The translations under genes and the position numbers were made by a program. Source: Nosema muscidifuracis (Eukaryota; Microsporidia; Nosematidae). Taken from it: a stretch of 64,000 bases of DNA. The stretch's first letter is position 1. Each line of letters starts with the position of its first letter. Of this stretch, positions 41,617-52,270 are shown piece by piece. The stretch lies in the NCBI GenBank assembly GCA_028335825.1, contig JAIOKI010000025.1, positions 186,001 to 250,000 on the forward strand, given 5' to 3'. The notes under the pieces are model-generated. The model was not told where the DNA came from, did not search any database, and saw only the letters and a list, made by a program, of their open reading frames with translations.

Positions 41617-42288
41617 ATGAATCAAAAAAAGAAGATTTTAATTTTGTTATCTGTTCTTGCTGTAAGCATGATCTTATTCACAGTATGCTGGTATGCCTCT
41701 TCATCATCAAATGTTAATGTATCTAAAGATTATGTTAATAGTTTAGATATATCAGCTGGAATTAAACACTTCAGAGATTCTGGTTCTGGATTTTCAGATG
41801 ACCAGATTCGTGGTATTTTAATGAGCATAGGTGTTTTTAGTAATCTTAGATATTCAGATTTTAAGATACCATCAGAAATTGAGAAAAAATTGAAAGATGA
41901 TGACAAATGTAAAAAAGAAGAACTAAACAGTTTTAATATATCACTTAGTAATTTCTTGTTTAATAAATCTAATGGAGTTTCTTATGCACTACAATCTACT
42001 GATAAAGATTATAGACACGTCAAAGAATTCTTGAAATTATTCGTTACTAAAGAAACTTTTTTAAATGTAGAAAGTGATTTTAGTAAATATCTAGATAAAT
42101 ATAAAGGTTGTATTAAGATAGCATATGATTTATATAATAAAGATATTGTTGAGTATATCGAAGATACTAAAATATTAGTGAAAGAATCTGATATAGAAAA
42201 GAATATAAGTGTGGGTAAAGCTGTATGGGGTATGTTTTTAAAGTTTTATAAAAACAGAGTTAATTTAAAAATAATAAAAGATAATTAA
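41617..42288 (+). CDS. hypothetical signal-anchored protein
   Basis: 223 residues, no family recognised. Basic start MNQKKK, then a membrane segment at about 7-27 (ILILLSVLAVSMILFTVCWY), then a soluble, mostly helical domain (FSDDQIRGILMSIGVFSNLR, ESDFSKYLDKYKGCIKIAYD). It resembles the 706-residue protein at 59806-61926 only in plan (short basic start, one anchor, then a helical segment). It is the only member of the 41.6-46 kb membrane cluster with a CCCC box (41610-41613), so it is probably expressed like a housekeeping gene. Likely secretory pathway or surface. Confidence 0.7.
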   Translation: MNQKKKILILLSVLAVSMILFTVCWYASSSSNVNVSKDYVNSLDISAGIKHFRDSGSGFSDDQIRGILMSIGVFSNLRYSDFKIPSEIEKKLKDDDKCKKEELNSFNISLSNFLFNKSNGVSYALQSTDKDYRHVKEFLKLFVTKETFLNVESDFSKYLDKYKGCIKIAYDLYNKDIVEYIEDTKILVKESDIEKNISVGKAVWGMFLKFYKNRVNLKIIKDN

Positions 42289-42309
42289 TTTTTTGACTCT
42301 TTTTTATTA

Positions 42310-42510
42310 AAAAATGATTGATTTGATACATGTTATAAATTAATTAATATTTTGACACATTTTATAAATTAATTAATATTTTGACACATTTTATAAATTG
42401 ATTAATATTTTGACACATTTTATAAATTAATTAATATTTTTGACACATTTTATAAATTAAAATAATAATTAATATTTTGACACATTTTATAAATTAATTA
42501 TTTACAACTT
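42310..42510. repeat. 29-bp tandem repeat, about six copies
   Basis: Unit tattttgacacattttataaattaattaa, nearly exact, filling the space between two convergent genes (41617 on plus, 42523 on minus). Confidence 0.9.
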
Positions 42511-42522
42511 TTTTATTTTTTC

Positions 42523-42807
42523 TTAACCCATAAAACTGAATAAAGATCTAAAACTTGATGACATTGAACTTTGCATAGATGATGACGATGACATTGAACT
42601 TGAACTTCCACTTGGTGCTCCTGTTGACGGTTGTGATGGCGATGGACTACTCATTGTTCCCCCACTTTCTCCAGTTGTTCCCGTTATAATAGGTAATATT
42701 CCAATAGTTTCATCATTTTTTTCTTTATTCTTTGGTTGTAAAAGAAATATCATTAGGAAAAAGAAGACTAAAACTACAGCAATTATTGCTATTGTATTTC
42801 TCGACAT
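42523..42807 (-). CDS. small signal-anchor protein with a Ser-rich tail
   Basis: 94 residues: MSRNTIAIIAVVLVFFFLMI opens with a single hydrophobic segment (about 5-23), then a basic/acidic hinge (KNKEKNDE), a Gly/Thr/Pro part and a C-terminal half rich in Ser, Pro and Met (SPSPSQPSTGAPSG onward). The Ser/Thr-rich tail would be a good substrate for O-mannosylation. No family is known to me. No CCC box. The biased composition and intact frame between repeat-filled spacers support a real, fast-evolving gene. Confidence 0.55.
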   Translation of the reverse strand: MSRNTIAIIAVVLVFFFLMIFLLQPKNKEKNDETIGILPIITGTTGESGGTMSSPSPSQPSTGAPSGSSSSMSSSSSMQSSMSSSFRSLFSFMG

Positions 42808-43946
42808 AACGTGATCTTTAAATTTATTTTTGTATTAAATGATAACCTATAAAAAATTAAGTAGGTGATTAGTGGTACTTAAATAACAGAATATTGATTA
42901 TCATTTATTTCTTAAGATATATGTACAAATAAAATATAAAATATTTTTTTAATATTGAAATATTTGTATCATAATTAGAAAATATTTTTTTAATATTGAA
43001 AATTTAATCTTTAAATTGAAATATTTGTATCATAATTAAAAAATAATGATATCTTTAAATTGAAATATTTATCTCATAATTAAAAAATAATATCTTTAAA
43101 TTAAAATTAATGGTATCATATATTAAAAAATAATGATGTCATTATATTCAAAATAATGTTGAACTTGTTAAGTACTAATTTGTTCTTGTCATAAATTAAG
43201 ATCAAATTGAAAAACTACAAATAAGAACCCTTCAAAAATAAACAATGTTCAATGAAGTTTTCTCATAAAATAAAGGGTATAAATTTTAATCTATTTTCTT
43301 ATACTATAAGTGTCAATGTAATAATAATTTTTCTGAAGTGATTATCCCACATTTTTCATGTTATTAGATTGAATAACTCTTCAATAATCCAAGTAAAGCT
43401 TTCTAGAGTTACATTTAATATTTTAAATACACTTTTACTTCAATCTTTATATTAAATTTATATAGTAGTAGGTTAGGAAAAAAAGATATTTAAAGGTTTA
43501 TGTTTAATTGAGTTTCAAGTGTCATTCATCTTGTAAAAAATAATTAGATATAATTAGGTCATATAGGAATATAAAATTTAATTAAATAGTTTCTTTTAAT
43601 ATAATTTATAAAAGAATGAAATATTTAAAGAATATTTCTTTATTTATAGTAAAAATAAATAAGTACTTTAATTAAGTTTCTTATATTATTTTATCAAGTA
43701 TAGCTAGAATAATAAAAAAATTCATTTTTATATATTTCATTAAATTATAAATAATATCAAATACTTATATTATTTCATTATATTGAGTATTATAAATATA
43801 TAAAAGTATTATAATATTTAATTAATATCAAAAATTAATATTATTTCATTATATTGAGTATAAAAAATATATAAAAGTATTATTAATATTTAATTAATAT
43901 CAAAAAATTATATTATTTCATTATATTAAGTAAAAAAATACTTTTT
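42808..43946. repeat. intergenic with two repeat families
   Basis: 42945-43110: units of ttgaaatatttgtatcataattaaaaaata. 43730-43935: about three ~64-base units (tatttcattatattgagtat plus aaatatataaaagtattat). No gene seen between them; an orphan box on minus (43265-43267) leads only to a 5-codon frame. Confidence 0.6.
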
Positions 43947-44093
43947 TTATCTTGATGATTCTCTTCCTACATTTCCATTAGAAGTGTTATTTATAAAACT
44001 AATTATATAAACTTCTTCTTCTGATTTATAACTATATACCCACCATATTAATATAAAGAATAAAATTATAATTAAGATTAAGTTACTTATCAT
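43947..44093 (-). CDS. very small signal-anchor protein (48 residues)
   Basis: Found by reading the sequence. MISNLILIIILFFILIWWVY is a membrane segment, followed by SYKSEEEVYIISFINNTSNG and NVGRESSR. The plan (N-terminal anchor, short polar tail) is the same as in the neighbours at 42523, 44637 and 45856. No start box, no family. Chance frames of this size are common in AT-rich DNA, so the support is the shared plan and position. Confidence 0.35.
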   Translation of the reverse strand: MISNLILIIILFFILIWWVYSYKSEEEVYIISFINNTSNGNVGRESSR

Positions 44094-44636
44094 AAATAAA
44101 ATAAGTAACTTATCTTATATAGTTAATAAGTAACCTATCATTATTGTTGATTAGTGACATAAGTATTAATTATTAGATTAACCAATTATAAATTCAATGA
44201 GTAATTTTAATATATGTAGTACTAATATATAAAATTAATATATAGTTTCATAATTTGTTAGTACTCATTGATTATTAATAAATACGTCATAATTAATTTT
44301 GGTATTATAAAATAAAAAATGATAGATACATTATTATTACATGATTTATTATATAATTATTGTATAATTATTGTATAGATATATTATAATACTTACATGA
44401 TTTATTATATAATTATTATATTATATGTATTATAATTACATGATTGCTTTATATATAATTATTTTTTAAAGTCTTTTATTAATTAAAATACTAAATTAAC
44501 ATACCTAATGATAAATTTATTATAATTATTGAGTATTAATTTCAAATACCTCATTTAAATTAACATATTAAATATTAAGTTTATAATTAAAGTATAAAAA
44601 TATAAAATATTGAAGTACAGTATGATTTATTTAATC
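44094..44636. other. intergenic, AT-rich
   Basis: Simple AT sequence with variants of tatataattattatattatatg (44340-44460). Nothing supportable. Confidence 0.5.
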
Positions 44637-44825
44637 TTAATCTGTATACATTTTATCTCCCGAATCTCTTAATCCTGATGCTTTACCTTTTTCTTCTTCT
44701 GGTTTTTTCTCATCAGTTGATGACATAATACCTTTACTTTCATCATTCTTACCTGAAAAGAACCACATAACAATTGCAATGATAATAATAATAGAAACAA
44801 TAATAATAATAAAATTCATAATCAT
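44637..44825 (-). CDS. small signal-anchor protein (62 residues)
   Basis: MIMNFIIIIVSIIIIIAIVM leads into WFF, then a charged tail (SGKNDESKGIMSSTDEKKPE, EEKGKASGLRDSGDKMYTD). One membrane segment at about 4-22. The tail uses Gly, Pro, Glu and Arg codons untypical of random AT-rich sequence here, so I think it is coding. Same plan as the neighbours. No CCC box; Met3 is an alternative start. Confidence 0.5.
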   Translation of the reverse strand: MIMNFIIIIVSIIIIIAIVMWFFSGKNDESKGIMSSTDEKKPEEEKGKASGLRDSGDKMYTD

Positions 44826-45855
44826 CTTATCTTTATAATATTTTTTTCTTTTATAGAAATAAGTAACCTATTATCTTATTTTAAAATATATTTAAAGATA
44901 TTTGACCTGTTAGATTTCTTATTGATTATCAAAAACAGATTTTCAAATATGATTGATTTATTTAATAAATAAAGATATCTTTATATTTAATGTTATTAAT
45001 TATATTTAATGATATATTCTTTTTAGAATTAGTGTTACTAGTTTTAAATTAAATTAACCAATAAAAAAGAATATAAAATAATTAATTAAATAAGTTAAAT
45101 TAACAAATAGACATTACTTTTTATAAAATATTTAATATAAGTAGTGTATAACAATTATTATTTAATTATTATATAATATATATGTTAATAGTTTTATTTA
45201 TATTCATTTCAGACATCCTAAAAAAACTCAGGGTTCTTTTTATAAAATTTTTAAAATATCAACAATATATTTATTAATATAATAAGTATATAATATATAT
45301 TATATAATAATTAAATATAAATATATTATATAATAAGTATATAAAATAAATTATAAAATAAATTATATAAATAGTGTATATAAAATATTTATATTAAATT
45401 ATTATAAATAAGTACACCTACTTGAGTAAAAATAATAAAATATTTATTTAAATTTTAAAATAAAACTTTATAAATTTAATTATGAAATTAAATAAAAATA
45501 ATATAGATAATTGTAATTTAAAGGGGTAAATAAATTATTCTTTGTTTAAATATTTTACTTGTTTAATATGGAAATTTTAATTTAAAAAAAATAATTTTTT
45601 AATAAACAAAATAAACTGACTTAATTTATTTAATTACAAGTTTATAAGAAATTAAAAAATAATTATATATTTAAAACAAGTACTTCATCTAATCTAATTT
45701 TTTATTATCTTTTATAATCATATTTTGATACTATTTGTCTTAAAAGTATCAAGATTATAATTTTATTAGTTAAATAACCTGTCGAGAATTTTATTAATAA
45801 ATCTATTTGTTATGTTTCATTACGAAAATATAAATTAATTTTTTCTTTAATTATT
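44826..45855. other. intergenic, AT-rich
   Basis: 1 kb of AT-rich sequence with simple tatataata stretches (45280-45400). An orphan CCCC box on minus (45523-45526) has no ORF behind it. A 31-codon hydrophobic frame at 45182-45277 (plus) is noted but not accepted. Confidence 0.5.
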
Positions 45856-46050
45856 ATGCAAAGAGATATGATTATTGTCATAGTCGTTGTACTTGTATTC
45901 TTTACTCTTCTCGTAGTACTGTTTACTTCGGGATCTGGTGCTACACAAGGTTCAATTCTTCCTGTATCTTTACCTATACCAGGAGTTGGAGATGGAGGAG
46001 CAGGTAAATCATCGTTTATTGAAGATAGTGCGAATAATGGAACAGATTAG
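45856..46050 (+). CDS. small signal-anchor protein with a Gly/Pro/Ser tail (64 residues)
   Basis: MQRDMIIVIVVVLVFFTLLV begins with a membrane segment (about 5-25), then TSGSGATQGSILPVSLPIPG and VGDGGAGKSSFIEDSANNGT. The tail has a distinctly non-random composition and GC-rich codons (gga, gct, cct, tcg). The plan matches the proteins at 42523, 43947 and 44637. Probably a membrane-anchored surface or secretory-pathway protein. No CCC box. Confidence 0.55.
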   Translation: MQRDMIIVIVVVLVFFTLLVVLFTSGSGATQGSILPVSLPIPGVGDGGAGKSSFIEDSANNGTD

Positions 46051-46320
46051 AATAAATGATTTGTATATAAAATAATTTAAAATAAACTTATAAAAAAATA
46101 TTTAATTTAACTGTTACAAACATTTCTTACTGGATTTGAGTAATAGACAAAATTCTTCTTATATTTAGAAACTAATGTAAAAATAATATACTAAATTAAA
46201 AATAGATTGAAATTCGTATCAATCTTTATAAATGAAATAAAACACGTCATTAAATTACATAATAATTATAAATACGGCATAGATCTTTGAATGATGAAAA
46301 AATTTTAAAATTATACACAC

Positions 46321-49300
46321 CTTTTCTTATGAACAAAGAAATGAAAAAAAATATTTTAAAATTAGTCAACTTATAAAAGTATTTAATCTTAAAAAATTAA
46401 CATCTTTATCCTCTAAAGATGAAAAAGTGGTAGTATTAGCGACAATGGATTTAAATTGAAAAGTTGACTACAGTTTTGATGATAAAAATAAGAATTTGGA
46501 ACAGTAGTAAGTTTTATTTGTTTATCTAGAAAAAGATTGGAATGATCTAAAATTTTAAGACTTCTTAACGGTAAACCCCTTTTTGGTATGAAACTATTAT
46601 TAAAAACGAGACTGAAAATATAGTATTTTTAAAGATAAGTATTATGAGAATATATTAGGAAGAATTCATGTGAGGATAATTATTATGTTAAAAAACTTTA
46701 TAGAAGACTATTTGAAGGACTAGTGATTATTCTTATGAAGATTTATTTATAAGTTAATGATGATAAATAAAGATACATAAATTGAACAGGGAAATTTAGT
46801 AAAAGAAATTTCTAAAGTTTAAGTTCGTTGCAAAAAAGAAAAGCTATAAACAATGAGTCTTGAAATATTTTACTGGAAATAATCGAGAACATCAAAAAAT
46901 GCATTGAAAAATTAAATGTGAAAATAAAGGAGACAAATCTTAAAAAAATACATAATAACAAAATGGTGGAGAAGATCATTATAGAAACAAGTGTTTAAAC
47001 TTTAATTATAAAATGTAACTATTGATGTGAAAGAAAATACAAATAACACGAATAAAAAATGTTCAATAGTATCTGATGAGAATTCTATGAATAAAGAAAA
47101 GATATATTGAAAGGTGTGAAGTTTTTGATTTTAGTTGATATAAAAGCAAAGCTAGTTTTGCGAATGAGAGACTAGTATATAAAGAAAAGATGAAAAAATT
47201 AAATTTTTAATTGTATAAATGATATATGAGAAATTGTTGTCAACAAGAAATGTATAATATAAAAGGTATCCAAGTATTTACCAATGAAGTATATTTAGTA
47301 AGAAACTTAAGTGGAAATAACATCTTAAGAAGGAATTTCATAACTAGAGTGAACTTTAAGATTGATAATGAATATAAAATAATAAATTATTTACCATCTT
47401 AAGAAGAAATTTCATAATTAGAGTGAACGTTAAGATTGAAATAAATATAAAATAATAAATTATTTTTGTTAAAGCAGTAATTCATCTTTTATCGCTTTAT
47501 AAAGACCCTCCAAACAGAAAAACAGTACGATTAATAAATTTTTAAATTTTAACAACCAGATATTAAAAACCTTCTAATGATTTCGGAATTGAGCACAAGA
47601 TGATCAGCATAATACTGTGCCAATCAGCAAGAGGAACTATTTGATGAGTGTACATAAAAAACACATCTACGAGAAAGACATTTTTGAGGGATCGAATAAT
47701 AGATGGAATTGTTTGGTTGTAATCATACTGAAAAGAAATGAGAAAATGAGGTTTTATATCGACTAAGAATTAAATTTTTTTTTACTTTTCTAATCTAATA
47801 GTACATTAACGTATTAGATGATACAAAAGTGTTTTCAAAATTGGATTTGAAGAACAGATGCTCAAATGAAAACACAGCTTTTATGAATTCTACATAAAAT
47901 TTCAATTTAAAGAACATTATCTGATCCAACAAATGCTACGGCAAGGTTTCAATTTTGGTGTGTAGAGTTTCTAAAAAGTAATAAACAGGAAAATTATTGT
48001 TTATTTCTATTATAAGCTTTAAAAAAAAAAATCTATTATGCCAAACCGTAAACGAGAAGTTAGAAATTAATATGGTCATAAACGAACTAAGAAAAGAATT
48101 TATCAGTATCTTATTTCTAATATAAGTTTGCCGTTTGAAATTGATGCTTCAATTAATATTAAGGTTGTATATTAAAGCAGAAGCAGGGAAATAGAAAAGT
48201 AACTGTTCCAGAAATTTTGACAAGCTTTGATTGAAGTATGATACAATTTTAAAAGGACTTTAGCAGTAAGATTTGTCATCAAGAGCTAGTAATAAGAATA
48301 TATCACAAGCAATTTATATGTTGTACTAGATTAACTCCTTGCAAATAAGAATACCCAAGTGAATGTGTATTTAATTGATATAAAGTGATGAAAATGTACC
48401 AGAATATTAATTAGCTAGATTAAATTTTAAACTTTTATTTTTAAAACAAGAAGATATAGATAATGTATATAAAAAAACGAGAAGCAAGCCACTTCTTGAT
48501 CATGGTGGCTCAGAGAATACATATTTGTTTTTAAATCACAGTATACCAAATCAAATATAAATAGGCAAGCATGCTTAGAAGTGATTAAAGGGTTAAATAT
48601 ACTTAGAGAATAAAAGATAAAATAACAAAATAGATATTATCTTACTGTTCTTGAATTATCATTATATTCAATTAAAATTGATTTTATTAGGGCCTTACCG
48701 AAGTGTCATTATGAAAGAAATTCATAATTATATGACCAAATGAGTAAAGAATAAAACTATCAAAAACAAGTCAGCTTATGAAATATCCAAGTTTTTGATT
48801 GAAAACGTATTTTGAAACATAGTTTAGTGAAAAAGATTAGAAGTGGTTATGGTATAAAATTTACTACAAATTAGTGAATCTCAAATAAGAATTTTTTAAA
48901 TAAAATTTATTAATTCTATTTTGTAACGGCTTGAAAAGAAATGAGTTGGTTAATAAAACTAACAATTAATTATTATAAAAATGAGCTAATACGTGAGTGA
49001 ATATAAAGATAAATTTGATCGAATACTTCCTCAAGTATTACTGATTTACATTGTGACTTCAATTGGAAATTATAATATATTTTCTTTTATGATGCTTTAC
49101 GTAAAAACTTTTGCCATGTCTAAAACTATTGATTAGTTCCCAAGCAATTTTGAGTTGTATTTTTAAATCAAAGAAACAAAAAATCCGAAAATGACGGAAC
49201 AATGTTTCTTTTTAGTTTATAAAAAGTCGAAGAAACGAACAAAAGAAAATTAGGTGCTGATTATGTAGTAGAAGGACCATAATTTTATTTATAAATAGTA

Positions 49301-49440
49301 AACGTAATAATTTATTTGGCCGTACATCATAGTTGAAAATAAATCCAAATGAGAACATGGAGTGAGATCTGTTGAAAAGGAAATTCATCGAACAGATAAT
49401 TAATTATTGAATTTGTTTTAGTTAAAAAGTGTATATAATC
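46321..49440 (+). mobile_element. decayed Ty3/gypsy-type LTR retrotransposon (fossil)
   Basis: A stretch of about 3 kb whose composition is less extreme than the spacers and that still shows traces of a pol region in the expected order: protease-end-like sequence near 47.3 kb, reverse transcriptase near 47.55-48.0 kb (a short run FSKLDLK is readable), an RNase H-like part near 48.5 kb and integrase-like traces near 48.8 kb. An ~80-base internal duplication lies at about 47320-47470. I cannot find flanking LTRs. It is broken in many places and looks old. Limits are approximate. Confidence 0.6.
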
Positions 49441-49675
49441 TATAATCTCATCAGTAAATTAGAATTATTAAAACTTTAACTTTATTTTTTTCCAGTAAAA
49501 CATTGAATTTTCTCAATAACTGTTATTTATACAAAGAATTCAAGTTTTATTAAATATTGTTTAAATCTTCAAAAATAATATTTTTCTATGACATCATCTA
49601 AAAAATATATTTCATTGTAAAAGATCAAATTTTTATCAAAAAATTATATAAATTTCTTTAATTTTTCGATGCCCT

Positions 49676-50221
49676 ATGTCTAAAGATAAAAAATACAAAG
49701 AAATTAAATCAATAATTAAGAAAATAGTTCAAGATCATATACAGTATTCATGCTCTACATCTACATACAAACTAATAAATCAATCATCAGATCCAAAATC
49801 TGATGCAAATATGTTACTAAGAAAAGAAATTATAGATTATATAAAAAATAAAAAGTCAGAAAAAGCTTTTCTTAAACTTAGAATGTATGATACTATAGAT
49901 CAAAATCTTTTGGCCAATCTTGCTAAGCTGTCATTTATTGATTTTGTAGCTAGGGATGAGATCATTGAAGGTATTGAATTTGCTAAAGAATATTTTACAA
50001 TGAAAATGGATACATCTGTTTATACATTGGTTGGTTACGGTCTGAAAGAAAAAGAAGATTATGAGAGAATAGCTAAAGGACTTGATAGAGATAGAGTTCT
50101 ACAAGAAGTTAATTCTTTTTTGTATAGTACACATTGTGGAAGGAAATTTTCTCTATTGCATGATACAGTGTTATATTACAATACTCTAAAAAATAGTGTA
50201 ATTAAAAAAAAAATTAATTAA
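49676..50221 (+). CDS. GID8-like CTLH/CRA protein
   Basis: 181 residues. The CTLH domain lies at about 45-105 (MLLRKEIIDYIKNKKSEKAF, LLANLAKLSFIDFV, EIIEGIEFAKEYF) and fits the Gid8 pattern (IREAVQNGRIEEAI, HLQQLHLIELIR, EEALAFAQ). The CRA part at 115-178 (YERIAKGLDRDRVLQEVNSF) matches Gid8 (STMQRQKVWSEVNQA). Gid8 is a scaffold of the GID/CTLH ubiquitin ligase that degrades metabolic enzymes in yeast. It is smaller than yeast Gid8 (455) but close to human (228). A CCC box at 49672-49674 sits one base before the ATG. Another CTLH-family member is possible. Confidence 0.65.
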   Translation: MSKDKKYKEIKSIIKKIVQDHIQYSCSTSTYKLINQSSDPKSDANMLLRKEIIDYIKNKKSEKAFLKLRMYDTIDQNLLANLAKLSFIDFVARDEIIEGIEFAKEYFTMKMDTSVYTLVGYGLKEKEDYERIAKGLDRDRVLQEVNSFLYSTHCGRKFSLLHDTVLYYNTLKNSVIKKKIN

Positions 50222-50638
50222 AAATGTATTTTGCATAATAAATAATAAAGGATAGTATCGTGCTTGAGAAACTATCCCTTACTCTATATTATGTTATTAT
50301 ATATTAGTTCAGCTAATGAATATTCAAATTGCAAGAAGTAAAATAATTTCAATGAGTTGATTTTTTTATCTCTCATTGAAAATGATCTAACTTAGATCTT
50401 TTCTAAGAAATTACTTTTGTTATAATTATTTTAATTAAAAAACAGCCCTTCTATAATATTAAACTTTGAAATGGTTATTTGAGTAAACTGTTAGAGAATT
50501 TTTTATATTAATTAGATATAAGAAATTATAAAAAGATATATACAAAATATTTTTTAATATTGAATCTTTAAGGATTTAACTGCTTCAACATAATATTTGT
50601 AAAGATCATATAAAAAAATATACAGATATTTATCAGAC
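50222..50638. other. convergent intergenic
   Basis: AT-rich and no repeats of note. A box-like atccc at 50272-50276 precedes only a 16-codon frame. Confidence 0.5.
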
Positions 50639-52270
50639 TTATGGACCTGGTGGGGGACCTCCTGGACCTGATGAAGAACCTCTTGGACCTGGTGGAGGAC
50701 CTCCTGGACCTGGTGGAGGACCTCTTGGACCTGATGGAGAACCACTTGGGCCTGGTGGAGAACCACTTGGGCCTGGTGGTCTTTCACCTGGTCTACCTCC
50801 TGGGCCTGGTGGTCTTTCGCCTGGTCTACCTCCTGGGCCTGGTGGTCTTTCGCCTGGTTTACCTCCTGGGCCTGGTGGTCTTTCACCTGGTTTACCTCCT
50901 GGGCTTGGTGGTCTTTCACCTGGTTTACCTTCTCCTCTTTTAGAACAATCTCCTGATTTGCAATCTCTACCGTCTTGTCCTGGTCTACCTCCTGGGCTTG
51001 GTGGTCTTTCACCTGGTCTACCTCCTGGGCCTGGTGGTCTTTCACCTGGTCTACCTCCTGGGCCTGGTGGTTTTTCACCTGGTTTACCTTCTCCTCTTTT
51101 AGAACAATCTCCTGATTTGCAATCTCTACCGTCTTGTCCTGGTCTACCTCCTGGGCTTGGTGGTCTTTCACCTGGTCTACCTCCTGGGCCTGGTGGTCTT
51201 TCACCTGGTCTACCTCCTGGGCCTGGTGGTTTTTCACCTGGTTTACCTTCTCCTCTTTTAGAACAATCACCATTTTTGCAATCTCTACCTCCTTGCCCAG
51301 GTCTACCTTCTTGTCCTGATCTACCTTCTCCTCTGTTAGAACAATCACCATTTTTGCAATCTCTGCCTCCTTGTCCAGGTCTACCTTCTCCTCTGTTAGA
51401 ACAATCACCATTTTTGCAATCTCTACCTCCTTGTCCAGGTCTACCTTCTCCTCTGTTAGAACAATCACCATTTTTGCAATCTCTGCCTCCTTGTCCAGGT
51501 CTACCTTCTCCTCTGTTAGAACAATCACCATTTTTGCAATCTCTACCTCCTTGTCCTGATCTACCTTCTCCTCTGTTAGAACAATCACCATTTTTGCAAT
51601 CTCTACCTCCTTGTCCAGATCTTCCACTAGAATTCTGAGATGCATTTCGTTTTGTGGCCTGATTTTCTGAACCTCCATTACCATCTTTTTCATGTTCACA
51701 ATTACATGTGCCACCTCTACCTCCTTGTCCAGGTCTTCCACTAGAATTCTGAGATGCATTTCGTTTTGTGGCCTGATTTTCTGAACCTTCATTACCATCT
51801 TTTTCATGTTCACAATTACATGATCGATCTTTATTATTAGAAGATCCGTTTCTTTGTTTGGGTCCACATCCATCAGGACAAGTTTCCTTACATTTCTCAC
51901 ATTCCTCTTCTTCTTTATTTCTACCAAGCATACGATCCATTAAACTTCGTGATCTTGAACTATTTCCGAATTGTGAACTCATTCCACTTGACATACCCAT
52001 AGAGTTCATTCCTCTTGACATACCCGAAGAGTTCATTCCTCTTGACATACCCATAGAGCTCATTCCACTTGACATACCACCCATTCCTCCAAGACTATTC
52101 ATAGGAAACCCTCCAAATGGTGTATTACTACAAGTCTGAGCTCCATTTTGAGATCCATTTTGAGATCCACCACCTTTTTTCTGAGGACCACTATCTGGTA
52201 CAGAGTTACCACACGGATTAGCCGATATGACAGATTCAAATAATATTAATGTATATACTATTTTTTTCAT
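50639..52270 (-). CDS. secreted collagen-like Gly/Pro/Cys repeat protein (candidate spore wall or polar tube protein)
   Basis: 543 residues. Signal peptide MKKIVYTLILFESVISA. Then a Gly/Ser/Met part (residues ~60-105, repeats of GMSRGMNS), a Cys cluster (EEECEKCKETCPDGC), a doubled block with CNCEHEKDG, six copies of a 20-residue unit (GRDCKNGDCSNRGEG plus RPGQG), two copies of a 53-residue unit, and an 11-residue GERPPGPGGRP run to the end. Regular paired Cys (DCKNGDC) suggests disulfide cross-linking. Such Pro/Gly/Cys repeat proteins are typical of microsporidian extracellular structures, but no known family is matched. GC content is far above the surroundings. The overlapping 457-codon frame (50554-51927) exists because all repeat units are multiples of three bases. 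Confidence 0.8.
   Translation of the reverse strand: MKKIVYTLILFESVISANPCGNSVPDSGPQKKGGGSQNGSQNGAQTCSNTPFGGFPMNSLGGMGGMSSGMSSMGMSRGMNSSGMSRGMNSMGMSSGMSSQFGNSSRSRSLMDRMLGRNKEEEECEKCKETCPDGCGPKQRNGSSNNKDRSCNCEHEKDGNEGSENQATKRNASQNSSGRPGQGGRGGTCNCEHEKDGNGGSENQATKRNASQNSSGRSGQGGRDCKNGDCSNRGEGRSGQGGRDCKNGDCSNRGEGRPGQGGRDCKNGDCSNRGEGRPGQGGRDCKNGDCSNRGEGRPGQGGRDCKNGDCSNRGEGRSGQEGRPGQGGRDCKNGDCSKRGEGKPGEKPPGPGGRPGERPPGPGGRPGERPPSPGGRPGQDGRDCKSGDCSKRGEGKPGEKPPGPGGRPGERPPGPGGRPGERPPSPGGRPGQDGRDCKSGDCSKRGEGKPGERPPSPGGKPGERPPGPGGKPGERPPGPGGRPGERPPGPGGRPGERPPGPSGSPPGPSGSPSGPRGPPPGPGGPPPGPRGSSSGPGGPPPGP
50740..51620. repeat. nested coding minisatellite (33-, 60- and 159-bp units)
   Basis: Within the collagen-like gene: a 33-bp unit (ctcctgggcctggtggtctt and onward) at about 50740-50930; a 159-bp higher-order unit starting at 50942, 51101 and 51260; and a 60-bp unit (gaacaatcaccatttttgca and onward), six copies at about 51261-51620. 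Every period is a multiple of 3, so copy number can change without breaking the frame. Confidence 0.9.
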
